The notes beneath the pieces are model-generated. The model was given only the letters and a program-made list of their open reading frames with translations, searched no databases and had not been told where the DNA came from. From positions 5,713,030-5,777,029 of the forward strand of contig AP017308.1 in the NCBI GenBank assembly GCA_001548435.1: a stretch of DNA of 64,000 nucleotides. The letters are read 5' to 3'. Positions within the stretch are counted from its first letter, which is position 1, and each line of letters begins with the position of its first letter. This DNA is from Leptolyngbya sp. NIES-3755. GTDB lineage: Bacteria > Cyanobacteriota > Cyanobacteriia > Leptolyngbyales > Leptolyngbyaceae. The translations under genes and the position numbers were made by a program. Shown here one piece after another: positions 1-8,117 of the stretch.

Positions 1-36
1 TTCCGGTACGATCGAGACTTTGAATCAAACAAAACA

Positions 37-1116
37 ATGGGCAGCACGTTCGGTCATTTATTTCGGATTAGTACTTTTGGCGAGTCGCATGGTGGCGGAG
101 TGGGCGTTGTGATTGATGGATGTCCGCCCTTGATCGAACTCTCGGCTGAGGAAATTCAGGTCGAACTTGATCGTCGTCGTCCGGGTCAAAGCAAGATTAC
201 AACTCCCCGAAATGAAGCCGATCAGTGCGAGATTCTGTCTGGAATTGTCGATGGCAAAACACTCGGAACGCCAATCGCAATTTTGGTTCGCAACAAAGAC
301 CAGCGATCGCAAGATTACAGCGATATGGCAGTGAAATATCGTCCGTCTCATGCCGATGCGACTTATGATGCGAAGTATGGCATTCGAGCGGTCGCGGGAG
401 GGGGGCGATCATCCGCACGAGAAACGATCGGGCGAGTAGCGGCGGGTGCGATCGCGAAAAAAGTCCTGAGCCAATTTGGGGTTGAAATCGTCGGCTATGT
501 GAAACGGATTAAAGATCTTGAAGGTGCGATCGATCCAAATACCGTCACTTTAGAACAGGTAGAAAGCAATATCGTTCGCTGTCCTGATTCGGATTGTGCA
601 GAACGCATGATCGATTTAATTCAGCAAATGGGAGGACAAGGAGACTCGATCGGAGGCGTGGTCGAATGTGTAGCGCGTCAGGTTCCAATGGGATTGGGCG
701 AACCTGTGTTTGACAAATTAGAGGCAGATTTAGCAAAAGCAGTCATGTCTCTTCCAGCGACAAAAGGGTTTGAGATCGGCTCTGGATTTGCTGGAACGCT
801 GATGACGGGAAGCGAACATAACGATGAGTTCTACACCGATGAGGCAGGGCGAATTCGCACCGTGACGAATCGATCGGGCGGTGTACAAGGCGGCATCTCG
901 AACGGAGAAAATATCGTGATTCGAGTCGCATTTAAGCCGACTGCGACAATTCGGAAAGAGCAAAAGACCGTGACGAACACCGGAGAAGCAGTGACTCTAG
1001 CGGCAAAAGGACGACATGATCCTTGTGTATTGCCGAGAGCGGTGCCGATGGTTGAAGCGATGGTCGCATTAGTATTGTGCGATCACTTATTGCGGCAGCG
1101 GGGTCAATGCGGCTGA
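37..1116 (+). CDS. aroC: Chorismate synthase
   Basis: Converts 5-enolpyruvylshikimate-3-phosphate to chorismate, the last shared step of aromatic amino acid and quinone synthesis in the cytoplasm; the family needs reduced FMN. The 359-residue product has the family signatures in order: FGESHG at residues 15-20, the RRRPGQ stretch near residue 47, the [15 protein letters not shown] region near 104 and [18 protein letters not shown] near 121. Length is normal. The ATG at 37 follows an A-rich leader without a clear Shine-Dalgarno. It is the first gene in the window, so its upstream neighbour is unseen. The trpC gene for the same aromatic pathway lies 1.4 kb away on the opposite strand, but nothing suggests co-transcription. 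Confidence 0.97.
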   Translation: MGSTFGHLFRISTFGESHGGGVGVVIDGCPPLIELSAEEIQVELDRRRPGQSKITTPRNEADQCEILSGIVDGKTLGTPIAILVRNKDQRSQDYSDMAVKYRPSHADATYDAKYGIRAVAGGGRSSARETIGRVAAGAIAKKVLSQFGVEIVGYVKRIKDLEGAIDPNTVTLEQVESNIVRCPDSDCAERMIDLIQQMGGQGDSIGGVVECVARQVPMGLGEPVFDKLEADLAKAVMSLPATKGFEIGSGFAGTLMTGSEHNDEFYTDEAGRIRTVTNRSGGVQGGISNGENIVIRVAFKPTATIRKEQKTVTNTGEAVTLAAKGRHDPCVLPRAVPMVEAMVALVLCDHLLRQRGQCG

Positions 1117-1154
1117 TTGAGATGAAATCTGCTTGATTCTAGGAACAATGCTCT

Positions 1155-2093
1155 TTACGATTTTCGAGTCCGATAGGTGCGGCGGCGGACCAAGAATTCA
1201 GGAATATCGCTCTCGGTTTTGAAAGAATTCGATCGAGGCATCGATTTGAGATCCGGGGGCGCAGTGGGATCGATCGAATCGACTAACGCTCTCACTTCAG
1301 GCGGCAATTCTTGATCGCTCAACGCTTGTTTTAGCGCGATCGCAGTTTCGTGTAATCCCTGAAATCGAGTTTTCCAATGCTGAATTGCCGTTTCATACTC
1401 ACTCGCCTGTTGTGCCTGACTCAGAATCTGTTCCTGCATTTCAGCAGTTTGACTCTCCAGCTCAGTCATGCGCGTCTGACTTTGTTCTCGATCGACTTCC
1501 AATTCCTGACACACTTGCTGAAGAAGCGCCTGAGTCGTCATGTGTCGCGCAATCCGAGATTCTAACGCTTCGACCTGCGCTTCGAGTTCGATCAGTCGCG
1601 CTTGATCTTCTTGTTTTTGGGATTCGAGGTCTTGTAACTGTTGTCGCCTCAGTTGCAAATCGGTTTGAAGCACTTGAAACTGTTGTTCGATCGCAAACGG
1701 TTGAACCTCGGCTGATCCACTTTGTCTTGCTTCTGCTGCCGCCAAGAGGGCTTGATAATCTCGTTCTCGCTGTTGTGCCTGTTGAATTTTGAGTTCGAGT
1801 TCCGCTTTTTGCTGAGAAAATTGCAGTTTGAGTTGATGAATGGCTTGCTGTTGCACATTGGCGATCTCCTCAGTCGAAGCCAATTGACGTTCGAGGAAAT
1901 GCTGATTCACCGCTTGCGATCGCAATTCTTCCAAACTCGCGATCGACTGATCGAGGGCTTGTTCTAAATCACGAATTCGTCGCTGTTGGGCTTGAACCTG
2001 TTGCAACAAGTCCGGAACAGCAGAATCCTCAAAGCTCAAACTGAGTTGTTCCGGTTCTGACACCGCTCGAATCTCCAAAAACTCGACTACCAA
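1155..2093 (-). CDS. Coiled-coil protein of unknown function
   Basis: I do not recognise a named family. The 312-residue product is almost entirely predicted coiled coil from about residue 28 to 255: long heptad-like runs rich in Gln, Glu, Leu and Ala, with few Gly or Pro. A short acidic N-terminus precedes it, and a Pro/Ser/Arg-rich tail ends in a basic cluster. No signal peptide or membrane segment is visible, so a cytoplasmic structural or scaffolding role is a guess. The start is a TTG at 2093; a GTG at 2063 is an alternative. It follows the DUF5340-like gene by 26 bases in the same direction, so the two are probably one transcript. Confidence 0.75.
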   Translation of the reverse strand: MVVEFLEIRAVSEPEQLSLSFEDSAVPDLLQQVQAQQRRIRDLEQALDQSIASLEELRSQAVNQHFLERQLASTEEIANVQQQAIHQLKLQFSQQKAELELKIQQAQQRERDYQALLAAAEARQSGSAEVQPFAIEQQFQVLQTDLQLRRQQLQDLESQKQEDQARLIELEAQVEALESRIARHMTTQALLQQVCQELEVDREQSQTRMTELESQTAEMQEQILSQAQQASEYETAIQHWKTRFQGLHETAIALKQALSDQELPPEVRALVDSIDPTAPPDLKSMPRSNSFKTESDIPEFLVRRRTYRTRKS

Positions 2094-2119
2094 CGTACAT
2101 CCAGTCTCAGGTTTGCGCC

Positions 2120-2383
2120 TCAGTGTTTCGGCTCTGGCGGCAAGGTTACGGCTTCGGTGGGCATTTCGACACTGTTGAGCGACCAGCGATATTCGATCGA
2201 GATATTCAATCGTCCCAATTCGCCTTCAAGATGTTTTTGCTGAGAAAGCGCCTTGCGGAGGGCGATAATCAGTTGTTGAACCTGGTCTCGGTGTTTCGCA
2301 TCCACCGCAAACATCGTCTGACGTTCTAACAGTTGTAAGAGCAATTCATAATGAATGTGCGATGGCAAGGGAATCGGTTCCAT
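2120..2383 (-). CDS. Small cyanobacterial protein, DUF5340-like
   Basis: An 87-residue soluble protein. The N-terminal half (LPSHIHYELLLQLLERQT, residues 6-23) followed by a helical segment and a short beta-like tail matches my memory of the cyanobacterial DUF5340 family; that assignment is from recall. No catalytic motif, signal peptide or membrane helix is seen. It lies directly upstream of the coiled-coil gene on the same strand, so the pair may act together. Function unknown. Confidence 0.75.
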   Translation of the reverse strand: MEPIPLPSHIHYELLLQLLERQTMFAVDAKHRDQVQQLIIALRKALSQQKHLEGELGRLNISIEYRWSLNSVEMPTEAVTLPPEPKH

Positions 2384-2510
2384 GAAAAACCTACCAGGAA
2401 GGATTGAAATAGAGAGAACACTGTCTAGACTGTATATGCTGAATCCCTAGAAACTCAAGGCTTACTCTAAAAAATTATTGCAGCCCAGTCTAACGCAGAA
2501 ATGCTCAAGT

Positions 2511-3395
2511 TCATTCAGCCAGCAATTGTGCCAGTGCTTGCCCTGGATCAGGCTGTTTGACGATCGATTCTCCAATCAGAACCGCCCGCGCTCCCGCCTG
2601 CGACACTCTGGCTAAATCGGCAGCCGTATAAAGTCCAGATTCACTGACGATCGTAATGTTCTTTTCTGCTAATACGGAAGCTCGATCGTGCAACAAATCC
2701 TCAGTCGTTTGCAAATCGACTTCAAAGGTTTTGAGATTGCGATTATTAATGCCAACAAGCGTGACTCCATCCAGTACGAGAACGCGATCGAGTTCTTCCA
2801 AGGTGTGCACTTCAATTAATGCAGTCATTCCAATTGTTTTTACGATTTTGAGGAAATATTGCAGATCTTTGTCGGGCAGAATCGCAGCAATCAGAAGAAC
2901 CGCATCGGCTCCGTGTAATCGCGCCCAGTACATTTGATAAGGGTACACGACGAAATCTTTGCACAGAAGTGGAAGATCGACGACTGCACGAATTTTAGAT
3001 AAGTTCTCAAAGCTGCCCTGAAAGAATTTGGTATCGGTGAGAACAGAGAGACAGGATGCACCACCGGATTGATAAGATTGTGCGATCGCTTCTGGGTCAA
3101 AGTCTTCTCGAATCACTCCTTTACTCGGTGAGGCTTTCTTGACTTCTGCGATCACAGCGGGTTTGGTTGGGCTATTTTTCAGTGCTGCTAAGAAATCTTT
3201 TGGAGCAGGTAAATCTTTGACTTTGCGTTGAAGTTCGAGTAGCGGCATTTTTTCCCGCAGTTGATCGACTTCAGTTTCTTTGTGCCAGACGATTTCTTCG
3301 AGAATGTTACGAGGTTCGCTATCGGGAACTTTAGCTTGATAGCGCAGTTCTTGGACAGCGACAGCGGGATTCGGAGAACGACGACGAATTTCCAT
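2511..3395 (-). CDS. trpC: Indole-3-glycerol phosphate synthase
   Basis: Catalyses ring closure of carboxyphenylaminodeoxyribulose phosphate to indole-3-glycerol phosphate in tryptophan synthesis. The 294-residue product is a TIM barrel with the family landmarks: [15 protein letters not shown] near residues 78-92, [11 protein letters not shown] near 144, [11 protein letters not shown] near 193, [13 protein letters not shown] near 215 and the phosphate-binding VSESGL and VLIGES segments near the C-terminus. The N-terminal extension of about 30 residues before ILEEIVWHK is usual in cyanobacterial versions. It stands alone rather than in a trp operon, which is typical of cyanobacteria. The ATG at 3395 has no obvious Shine-Dalgarno. 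Confidence 0.97.
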   Translation of the reverse strand: MEIRRRSPNPAVAVQELRYQAKVPDSEPRNILEEIVWHKETEVDQLREKMPLLELQRKVKDLPAPKDFLAALKNSPTKPAVIAEVKKASPSKGVIREDFDPEAIAQSYQSGGASCLSVLTDTKFFQGSFENLSKIRAVVDLPLLCKDFVVYPYQMYWARLHGADAVLLIAAILPDKDLQYFLKIVKTIGMTALIEVHTLEELDRVLVLDGVTLVGINNRNLKTFEVDLQTTEDLLHDRASVLAEKNITIVSESGLYTAADLARVSQAGARAVLIGESIVKQPDPGQALAQLLAE

Positions 3396-3448
3396 TAGTA
3401 ATTGTGAGGGTTAGAGAATTGATTTGCCTTCGGATGGTTTGAGAAATT

Positions 3449-3610
3449 GCCCCTAAATCCCCCATTCTGGGGGACTTTGAAGGAATGAAACGCTTTCAAG
3501 TGCAGGAACAGATTTTTGAAATCGCTGCTTAAATTTGTCCTCAAAATTGTCCTTGCATTCTAGTAATTTTCTATTGATCAAAGTCCCCCAGAATGGGGGA
3601 TTTAGGGGGC
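3449..3610. repeat. MITE-like element with 30-bp inverted ends
   Basis: Two near-perfect inverted copies of a C/G-rich motif lie at 3449-3479 and 3579-3610, about 100 bases apart, between trpC and lpdA. Each arm contains its own small hairpin (CCCCC-AGAAT-GGGGG). A third, degenerate copy lies at 55865-55896. Similar GGGGGATTTAGGGGGC-type motifs recur in many cyanobacterial genomes. The arrangement could be a non-autonomous element or a bidirectional transcription stop for the two flanking genes, both of which are on the minus strand. Confidence 0.7.
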
Positions 3611-3636
3611 GAAAAGAACTAAAACGAAGCGCTCAT

Positions 3637-5061
3637 CTAAGCATGCACCGCCGCTCGTTTATAAGCTTCATCCAGAATTTCCGAAAGTGTCGGATGCGTA
3701 TGTACCAAAAACGCCAGAGATCGAACCGATTCCCGTTTCGCGATCGCATTCGCCGCTTCTTGAATCAAGTCCGCCGCATGTAGCCCAATGATATGCGCTC
3801 CCAAGACCTCTCCAGTGTCCTTGCGATACACGATTTTGGCGATTCCTTCCGATTCCCCTTCTGCGATCGCTTTCGCGTTTCCTTTGAAGTAAGTCCGCAC
3901 CACCGCAACTTCAAACCCTTCCTTTTTCGCTAATTCCTTCGCTTGTGGCTCAGTCAATCCGACGAAACTAATTTCAGGATGCGTAAATGCAGCAGCCGGA
4001 ATACTGCGGTAATCAATTTCCCGTTTCCGTCCACAGATATTCTCGATCGCGACTACACCTTGAGCCGAAGCCGCATGAGCCAGCATCATTTTCCCAGTCG
4101 CGTCCCCGATCGCCCACAGATTCGATACAGGTTTGCCTTTCGATAACACCTGCATCTTGTCGTTGACCGGAATGAACCCACGATCGAGTTCAACATTGAC
4201 CATTTCCAAGCCCAACTCTTTCGCATACGGAACCCGACCCGCAGCCACGAGACACGCATCGACTTCGAGCACTTCGACCAATTCTTTCGTTTTGGCATCA
4301 ATTAGCTCGATCGTCACTGGAGATCCTGGAATCACTTTCGCCGCAAATACACCCACTTTCGTTTCGATATCGCGGGGCGTAATCAGAATTCTCTGAGCCA
4401 ATTTTGCAATATCTGGATCGAATCCCGGCATCAATTGGTCAAGTCCTTCAATCATCGTGACTTCGCAACCGAGCGCAGTATAAACATCCGAGAATTCCAG
4501 CCCGATATAACCGCTACCGACGATCGCAACCCAAGGCGGCAACGATTCCAACTTAATCGCGTCATCGCTCGTAAACACGGTCTTGCCATCGGTCTGAACT
4601 CCCGGCGGCACGAATGGAATCGAACCTGGAGCCAGAATAATATCTTTTGCAGTCACGCTCTTCTCGCCGTCTGGAGTCGAAACCACTAATTTCTGCTTTC
4701 CTGCGACTCGTGCCTTTCCGTGAATCACATCGACACCGAGCCGTTTGAGACTGCCGATCAAACCTTCGCGCTGTTTTGTCACGATCGACATCGCATGATT
4801 CGCGATCGCGGCTCGATCGAACGCCACATCGCCCACCTCAATCCCTAGCGACTTCAAATGATCCGCGTTGCGTAATTCTCTGACTCGTCCAGAAGCCGCC
4901 AAGAGTGCCTTAGAAGGAATGCAGCCCCGATTGACGCAGGTTCCGCCCATATCCGCCGCTTCAATAATTGCAGTCTTCAGACCACAATCCACCGCGTGAA
5001 GCGCTGCGCCGTGACCTCCCACGCCTGCCCCAACAATAACTAAATCGTAATCGTAAGCCAC
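3637..5061 (-). CDS. lpdA: Dihydrolipoyl dehydrogenase (E3)
   Basis: FAD- and NAD-dependent flavoprotein that reoxidises dihydrolipoamide in the pyruvate dehydrogenase complex and, in cyanobacteria, the glycine cleavage system. The 474-residue product has the N-terminal FAD fold ([10 protein letters not shown], 11-20), the redox disulfide in [13 protein letters not shown] (Cys42 and Cys47), a central NAD-binding GSGYIGLEF and the C-terminal His456/Glu461 base pair in HPTLSE. GTG start at 5061, preceded by a good GGGAGGG ribosome-binding site five bases upstream, which fixes the start. No other subunit genes are nearby, as is common in cyanobacteria. Confidence 0.96.
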   Translation of the reverse strand: MAYDYDLVIVGAGVGGHGAALHAVDCGLKTAIIEAADMGGTCVNRGCIPSKALLAASGRVRELRNADHLKSLGIEVGDVAFDRAAIANHAMSIVTKQREGLIGSLKRLGVDVIHGKARVAGKQKLVVSTPDGEKSVTAKDIILAPGSIPFVPPGVQTDGKTVFTSDDAIKLESLPPWVAIVGSGYIGLEFSDVYTALGCEVTMIEGLDQLMPGFDPDIAKLAQRILITPRDIETKVGVFAAKVIPGSPVTIELIDAKTKELVEVLEVDACLVAAGRVPYAKELGLEMVNVELDRGFIPVNDKMQVLSKGKPVSNLWAIGDATGKMMLAHAASAQGVVAIENICGRKREIDYRSIPAAAFTHPEISFVGLTEPQAKELAKKEGFEVAVVRTYFKGNAKAIAEGESEGIAKIVYRKDTGEVLGAHIIGLHAADLIQEAANAIAKRESVRSLAFLVHTHPTLSEILDEAYKRAAVHA

Positions 5062-5246
5062 AGTTCCCTCCCGTTCTCAATGCCTATTCATTCTCATCTG
5101 TGGAGCGTCGATTCGACAATATAGCAGAGTTAAATCGAACTTATGAAATGCTTTTCTTAGAACGGGGCATCCTGATTCAAGCGGAGACACCGTGAACAAT
5201 AATAGTAGCTGAGGCAATCTGTCTCAAACTGTTTAGGAGTAACCTC

Positions 5247-5456
5247 ATGGATCGACAACAGCAAGAATTACGTCGTGCTGCCGCCAGAGCCTTTGCCGAG
5301 TCGCTGAATAAATTAGAACAAACGCTTTGTACTCCTAAAGCTGAACCAGCAGAATCAGAAGAAACCTCGATCGCACAGTGCGGTGAAGCGATCGACCTCG
5401 AACAAGCCTTCGCCGATCTCGAACGCTTCATGCAGGAAAAAGACGAACAAAATTAA
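5247..5456 (+). CDS. Small acidic hypothetical protein
   Basis: A 69-residue, Glu/Ala-rich, mainly helical protein with no membrane segment. I do not recognise its family. The ATG at 5247 is preceded by TTTAGGAG eight bases upstream, a good ribosome-binding site that supports a real gene. It sits alone between lpdA (divergent) and the convergent accessory block. One central Cys (TLC) and one further Cys (AQC) are present without a motif. Function unknown. Confidence 0.65.
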   Translation: MDRQQQELRRAAARAFAESLNKLEQTLCTPKAEPAESEETSIAQCGEAIDLEQAFADLERFMQEKDEQN

Positions 5457-5492
5457 AAGGAATCGAGTTTGTCGATCGATTCCTGCTCTTAA

Positions 5493-5681
5493 CTAAATCT
5501 CACCTTCGATTTTCTTACGAATAATTTCGTAGGTTTCTTCAAAAGAATTCGTTTTGTATCTCACTGCATTTGGGTTGCCACGACTAAAAAGCTCCCGAAT
5601 TGCCTCATCATCTTGCCGATTCGCCAATACGTAAGCTCTTAACTCGTCTTTGCTCATGGCTTTAAAGTCTGGTTTCGTCAT
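5493..5681 (-). CDS. DUF6887-like small protein
   Basis: A 62-residue protein starting MTKPDFKAMSKDELRAYVL, the characteristic opening of a small cyanobacterial family I recall as DUF6887. Its start overlaps the stop of the gene at 5678-6004 by four bases, so they are translationally coupled. Such pairs recur in cyanobacterial genomes and look like toxin-antitoxin modules in size and layout, but I know of no experimental function and infer none. Confidence 0.75.
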   Translation of the reverse strand: MTKPDFKAMSKDELRAYVLANRQDDEAIRELFSRGNPNAVRYKTNSFEETYEIIRKKIEGEI

Positions 5682-6004
5682 ACAAACTTCATTTCTCCAT
5701 TTTGATTGATTACAATTTCGATGCTCTCGGAAGCCAGAATATAGATGTTTCCAGTCAAGGGATCAAATCGGAAAAGGTAGATATCCCGCAGCATATTCGA
5801 GAGGCTTTGGCAAACTTCAACGGATTTGATTGCCTGTGCAGTGGTGAGATTAATCGCTTTTTCCTCAATTCTGACATAAGCATACCCAGGCGAGTTAGTC
5901 ATTAATGGTAGACGGGTACGCTCAGGGCAACCTTTTGTCCTTAGATAGAACATTTCCAATGCCAGGGTCGTAAGTATCGAGCTTGCACCGGTCTCATGAT
6001 TCAC
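5678..6004 (-). CDS. DUF6888-like small protein
   Basis: A 108-residue product whose C-terminal 75 residues (VEVCQSLSNMLRDIYLFRFD, then a beta-rich GNIYILASESIEIVIN segment) match my memory of DUF6888, the usual partner of DUF6887. The first 34 residues look unlike the family, so translation may begin at the internal ATG at 5902 (MTNSPGYAY); no strong ribosome-binding site decides between them. It is coupled by a four-base overlap to the following 62-residue gene. Function unknown. Confidence 0.7.
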   Translation of the reverse strand: MNHETGASSILTTLALEMFYLRTKGCPERTRLPLMTNSPGYAYVRIEEKAINLTTAQAIKSVEVCQSLSNMLRDIYLFRFDPLTGNIYILASESIEIVINQNGEMKFV

Positions 6005-6024
6005 GCAAGAAGTCTAATGATGAC

Positions 6025-6582
6025 CTAACAAGTGTAATAAACATCCGTCTCCCAATTCGTAGCAACCTCAAGCATCATACTTGTCAAGCTCGGATAAATT
6101 TTTGCCTGTCGCACTTCTTCACCGCTCAAATATTCGCTTTTACTCAAGATGGGTGCTGATTGTTGAGGCTTTAAGAGAGTTGGAACAATATAGTAATTTG
6201 CACTTTCTCGAAAGATAGGAAACCAACGTGGATCATACTCACCCTGCCAAGCAACGCCCACTTCTCTTTCTGTTTCCATCGCTAATTCGATAAGTCTTTT
6301 GTACTCTTTTAGAGCGTCTTCCAAAGACAGGAAAGTGTAGATGTCTGCAAGTCCAGCAGAGCGATATTGCACTTGACCATTCCGCCATTTGTAGAGTTCT
6401 ATTACCTCGTCAGGCAGAGTATAGGGAAAATCTACGAGTTTTGCTGCGATCGCTTCGTCAGTTAATCCAGGTTGTAATGATTCAGCTATGTGTACGACGA
6501 ACGGATTATCGCTATTTTCTAAAACTTTCAGAATCTGCTCAAGGGTCTCTGTTAGAAGCGCCATCAATTGTTCCTCAATCAA
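6025..6582 (-). CDS. SMI1/KNR4 (SUKH) family protein
   Basis: A 185-residue soluble protein with SUKH-fold landmarks: LPDEVIELYKWRNGQ near residues 56-70, a central LSLEDALKEYKR helix and the DPRWFPIF motif near 117-124, followed by a strand-rich C-terminus. In bacteria SUKH proteins commonly act as immunity proteins against polymorphic or contact-dependent nuclease toxins; some have other roles. No cognate toxin is visible nearby, so it may be an orphan immunity gene. Its start lies immediately beside the duplicated dnaK terminator, and it is followed after 20 bases by the DUF6888-like gene on the same strand. Confidence 0.8.
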   Translation of the reverse strand: MIEEQLMALLTETLEQILKVLENSDNPFVVHIAESLQPGLTDEAIAAKLVDFPYTLPDEVIELYKWRNGQVQYRSAGLADIYTFLSLEDALKEYKRLIELAMETEREVGVAWQGEYDPRWFPIFRESANYYIVPTLLKPQQSAPILSKSEYLSGEEVRQAKIYPSLTSMMLEVATNWETDVYYTC

Positions 6583-6691
6583 AAAGCTGGCTGCCCCAGC
6601 AATGGAACTACCAGCCTGATTCTAATTGAACTAGAACTTACTTTGACTTGGTGAAGCCAGCATCAATCACATCATCACCGCTCGTCGAACC
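6583..6691 (-). repeat. Second copy of the dnaK 3' end and terminator
   Basis: Aligned by eye with 9383-9502, the true dnaK 3' end. The copies share the last codons (DDVIDA-FT-SK), the TAA stop, the adjoining GTTCTAGT and a hairpin followed by a T-run. Over the 47 bases from GATGATGTG through GTTCTAGT I count 42 identities; similarity falls off in the hairpin. The copy is in the same orientation as dnaK and joins the toxin gene in frame at its residue 81. It is a direct repeat bracketing a 2.7-kb segment. Confidence 0.85.
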
Positions 6692-6931
6692 TACTGTATC
6701 TTGCTCAACGCGGTAGATAACTCGGTAGCGCTGTCCTACCGCCCGAACGCTTCCATAGCCTAAAAGTTTACCCACTAGGGCTTTGCCTTGCTTTTCTGGC
6801 TCAATCTTTAATTTGTCGATGCGATCGCCTAAAATCTTCAGTTCCCGCTGATCCCTAACTGCCCCTAACATTTCACGTGCGAGTGGCGAAAACTGAATCG
6901 TATACTCAGCATTCGGAGAATCGCTGGTCAT
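6638..6931 (-). pseudogene. RelE/ParE-type toxin, C-terminus replaced by DnaK tail
   Basis: The first 80 residues look like a RelE/ParE-family toxin of the YafQ/RelE kind: YTIQFSPLAREML, a LKIEPEKQGKALVGKL segment and RAVGQRYRVIYRVEQDTV. Intact members continue with a strand and helix ending (a VLVV-G-R-type strand) that carries catalytic and ribosome-contact residues. Here that part is missing and residues 81-97 are instead a DnaK tail, [17 protein letters not shown]. The reading frame stays open, so a 97-residue protein is made in principle, but toxicity is doubtful. The start overlaps the stop of the antitoxin gene by four bases, the normal arrangement for such modules. Confidence 0.8.
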
Positions 6932-7191
6932 AACCCTAATTCTTTCTTGACATCATTCCAGTCGATCATTTCTCCTCGCTCTACTTGAGCGATGCTCTGC
7001 TGAAGTTTTTCGCTGAATTCTGAATCAGAGAGAATGTCGATCGTTTCGAGCAGTGATGTGAGTTGTTCGTAGCTGATTGCTGCCATTACAGGTTGTCCGT
7101 CCTCAGTAATGATCACAGGTCCAATCGCAACTTCGCTGGGTAGATTAGGCAGTTGTTGTTGAGCTTCAGCGATCGTGAGGCGTTTAGTCAT
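6928..7191 (-). CDS. Phd/YefM-type antitoxin
   Basis: An 87-residue protein with the Phd/YefM pattern: N-terminal MTKRLTIAEAQQQLPNLP DNA-binding region, then a strand turn PVIITEDGQPVMAAISYEQ and a helical, acidic C-terminus that would wrap the toxin. Family members repress their own operon and neutralise the downstream RelE/ParE toxin. It overlaps the truncated toxin gene by four bases. Since the toxin lacks its C-terminus, this antitoxin may now act only as a repressor. A 9-base inverted repeat in the 150-base promoter gap upstream is a candidate operator. Confidence 0.85.
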   Translation of the reverse strand: MTKRLTIAEAQQQLPNLPSEVAIGPVIITEDGQPVMAAISYEQLTSLLETIDILSDSEFSEKLQQSIAQVERGEMIDWNDVKKELGL

Positions 7192-7214
7192 GAGAACAAG
7201 CGATGAAACGGTAA

Positions 7215-7281
7215 GCTTAATCTAGCATTCTGGGATAAGGATCGATCGCAGATTCTAAATCTAGTCATTTCAAGATTAAGC
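7215..7281. promoter_or_regulatory. Divergent promoter region with 9-bp inverted repeat
   Basis: GCTTAATCT at 7215-7223 and its exact complement AGATTAAGC at 7273-7281 lie between the leftward antitoxin gene and the rightward acidic-protein gene. The spacing (centres about 58 bases apart) would suit a looped or two-site operator. Binding by the antitoxin is an inference. Confidence 0.35.
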
Positions 7282-7341
7282 GATCTCACGGAGGTTTTAT
7301 TTCAGCGTTGAGAGTTGAATTCAAAAAAATTGAGAAGCAAT

Positions 7342-8106
7342 ATGGGTGTTTTTTGGTTCTCCTCGGCTGAGATTGTGACAACTGAACCTCAAGAATTAAA
7401 AGCGTTAATTGAGCAGATTACTACAGAGACATTCTCAGATGATCTTGATGCTCAAGTGACTCCTGTTCACGATCTGAGAATTGAGAAAAACTCGCTCTTT
7501 TTTCATTCAGCAGGATGCGGATGCTATGGAGTTGAATGGGAAAATCCTTGCTCTCTTTTATTTGAGAAATTATTTGAACGATTTGAAGGCGCATTGCTTT
7601 GTTTTGAATCTGTCTCTCCTTGCCAGTCTCAAGGCTATTACTTCTCATCAATTTGGGCAAAACCTGAAGGTGAAGTTGATTGGGATGACAGCGAGACTTG
7701 CCACAAATACTGTCACGTACTTCTAGAAGATGGCGACCCTAGCGAACAAGCTGATGAGGGAGAATTCGACCATGCTGATATTTGGTGCATTGATCTTGAA
7801 AGATTAGAACGGAACAAAGAACAGCTACCTTGTCTCTACACTGCTTTTCTCAAAGCCAAACAAGATAATTTTGAAGATTGGGCGCACGTTCCATACCCAA
7901 ATGACGATACCGAAACGCAAGTAATCAGCTACGAGGTTGCCTGTAAACTTGCCGAACTTTATGACGATGATGAATTAGCTGTCCTTGATGATTGCCACAA
8001 GGATATGACTGAAGCAATCAAGATCACTGACTGGTTAGACATTCTTGACCTAGAGTTTGAATTTCCTGAAGATTTCCCGACATTTCAGATTAAACCTAAC
8101 TTTTGA
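7342..8106 (+). CDS. Extremely acidic protein of unknown function
   Basis: I do not recognise a family. With the ATG at 7342 (GAGAAG upstream; a TTG at 7315 is an in-frame alternative) the product has 254 residues. My hand count gives about 58 Asp/Glu against 16 Lys/Arg, with 11 Cys, including SAGCGCYG and TCHKYC. There is no signal peptide or membrane segment. Acidic runs are concentrated in the middle (EGEVDWDDSE) and C-terminal third (YDDDELAVLDD). The next gene, a PD-(D/E)XK nuclease, begins within a few bases of its stop, so they form an operon. A regulatory, immunity-like or DNA-mimic role toward the nuclease is possible but inferred only from charge and context. Base composition is AT-richer than the neighbouring housekeeping genes. 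Confidence 0.75.
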   Translation: MGVFWFSSAEIVTTEPQELKALIEQITTETFSDDLDAQVTPVHDLRIEKNSLFFHSAGCGCYGVEWENPCSLLFEKLFERFEGALLCFESVSPCQSQGYYFSSIWAKPEGEVDWDDSETCHKYCHVLLEDGDPSEQADEGEFDHADIWCIDLERLERNKEQLPCLYTAFLKAKQDNFEDWAHVPYPNDDTETQVISYEVACKLAELYDDDELAVLDDCHKDMTEAIKITDWLDILDLEFEFPEDFPTFQIKPNF

Positions 8107-8117
8107 AATTGGTACTT

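Noticed and set aside
1385-1792. Long plus-strand reading frame opposite the coiled-coil gene
   Set aside because: It is antisense to a minus-strand gene with convincing coding character; composition is a mirror of the Gln/Glu-rich coiled coil.
3535-3783. Plus-strand reading frame across the repeat and into lpdA
   Set aside because: It overlaps the inverted repeat and the antisense of lpdA; no recognisable protein.
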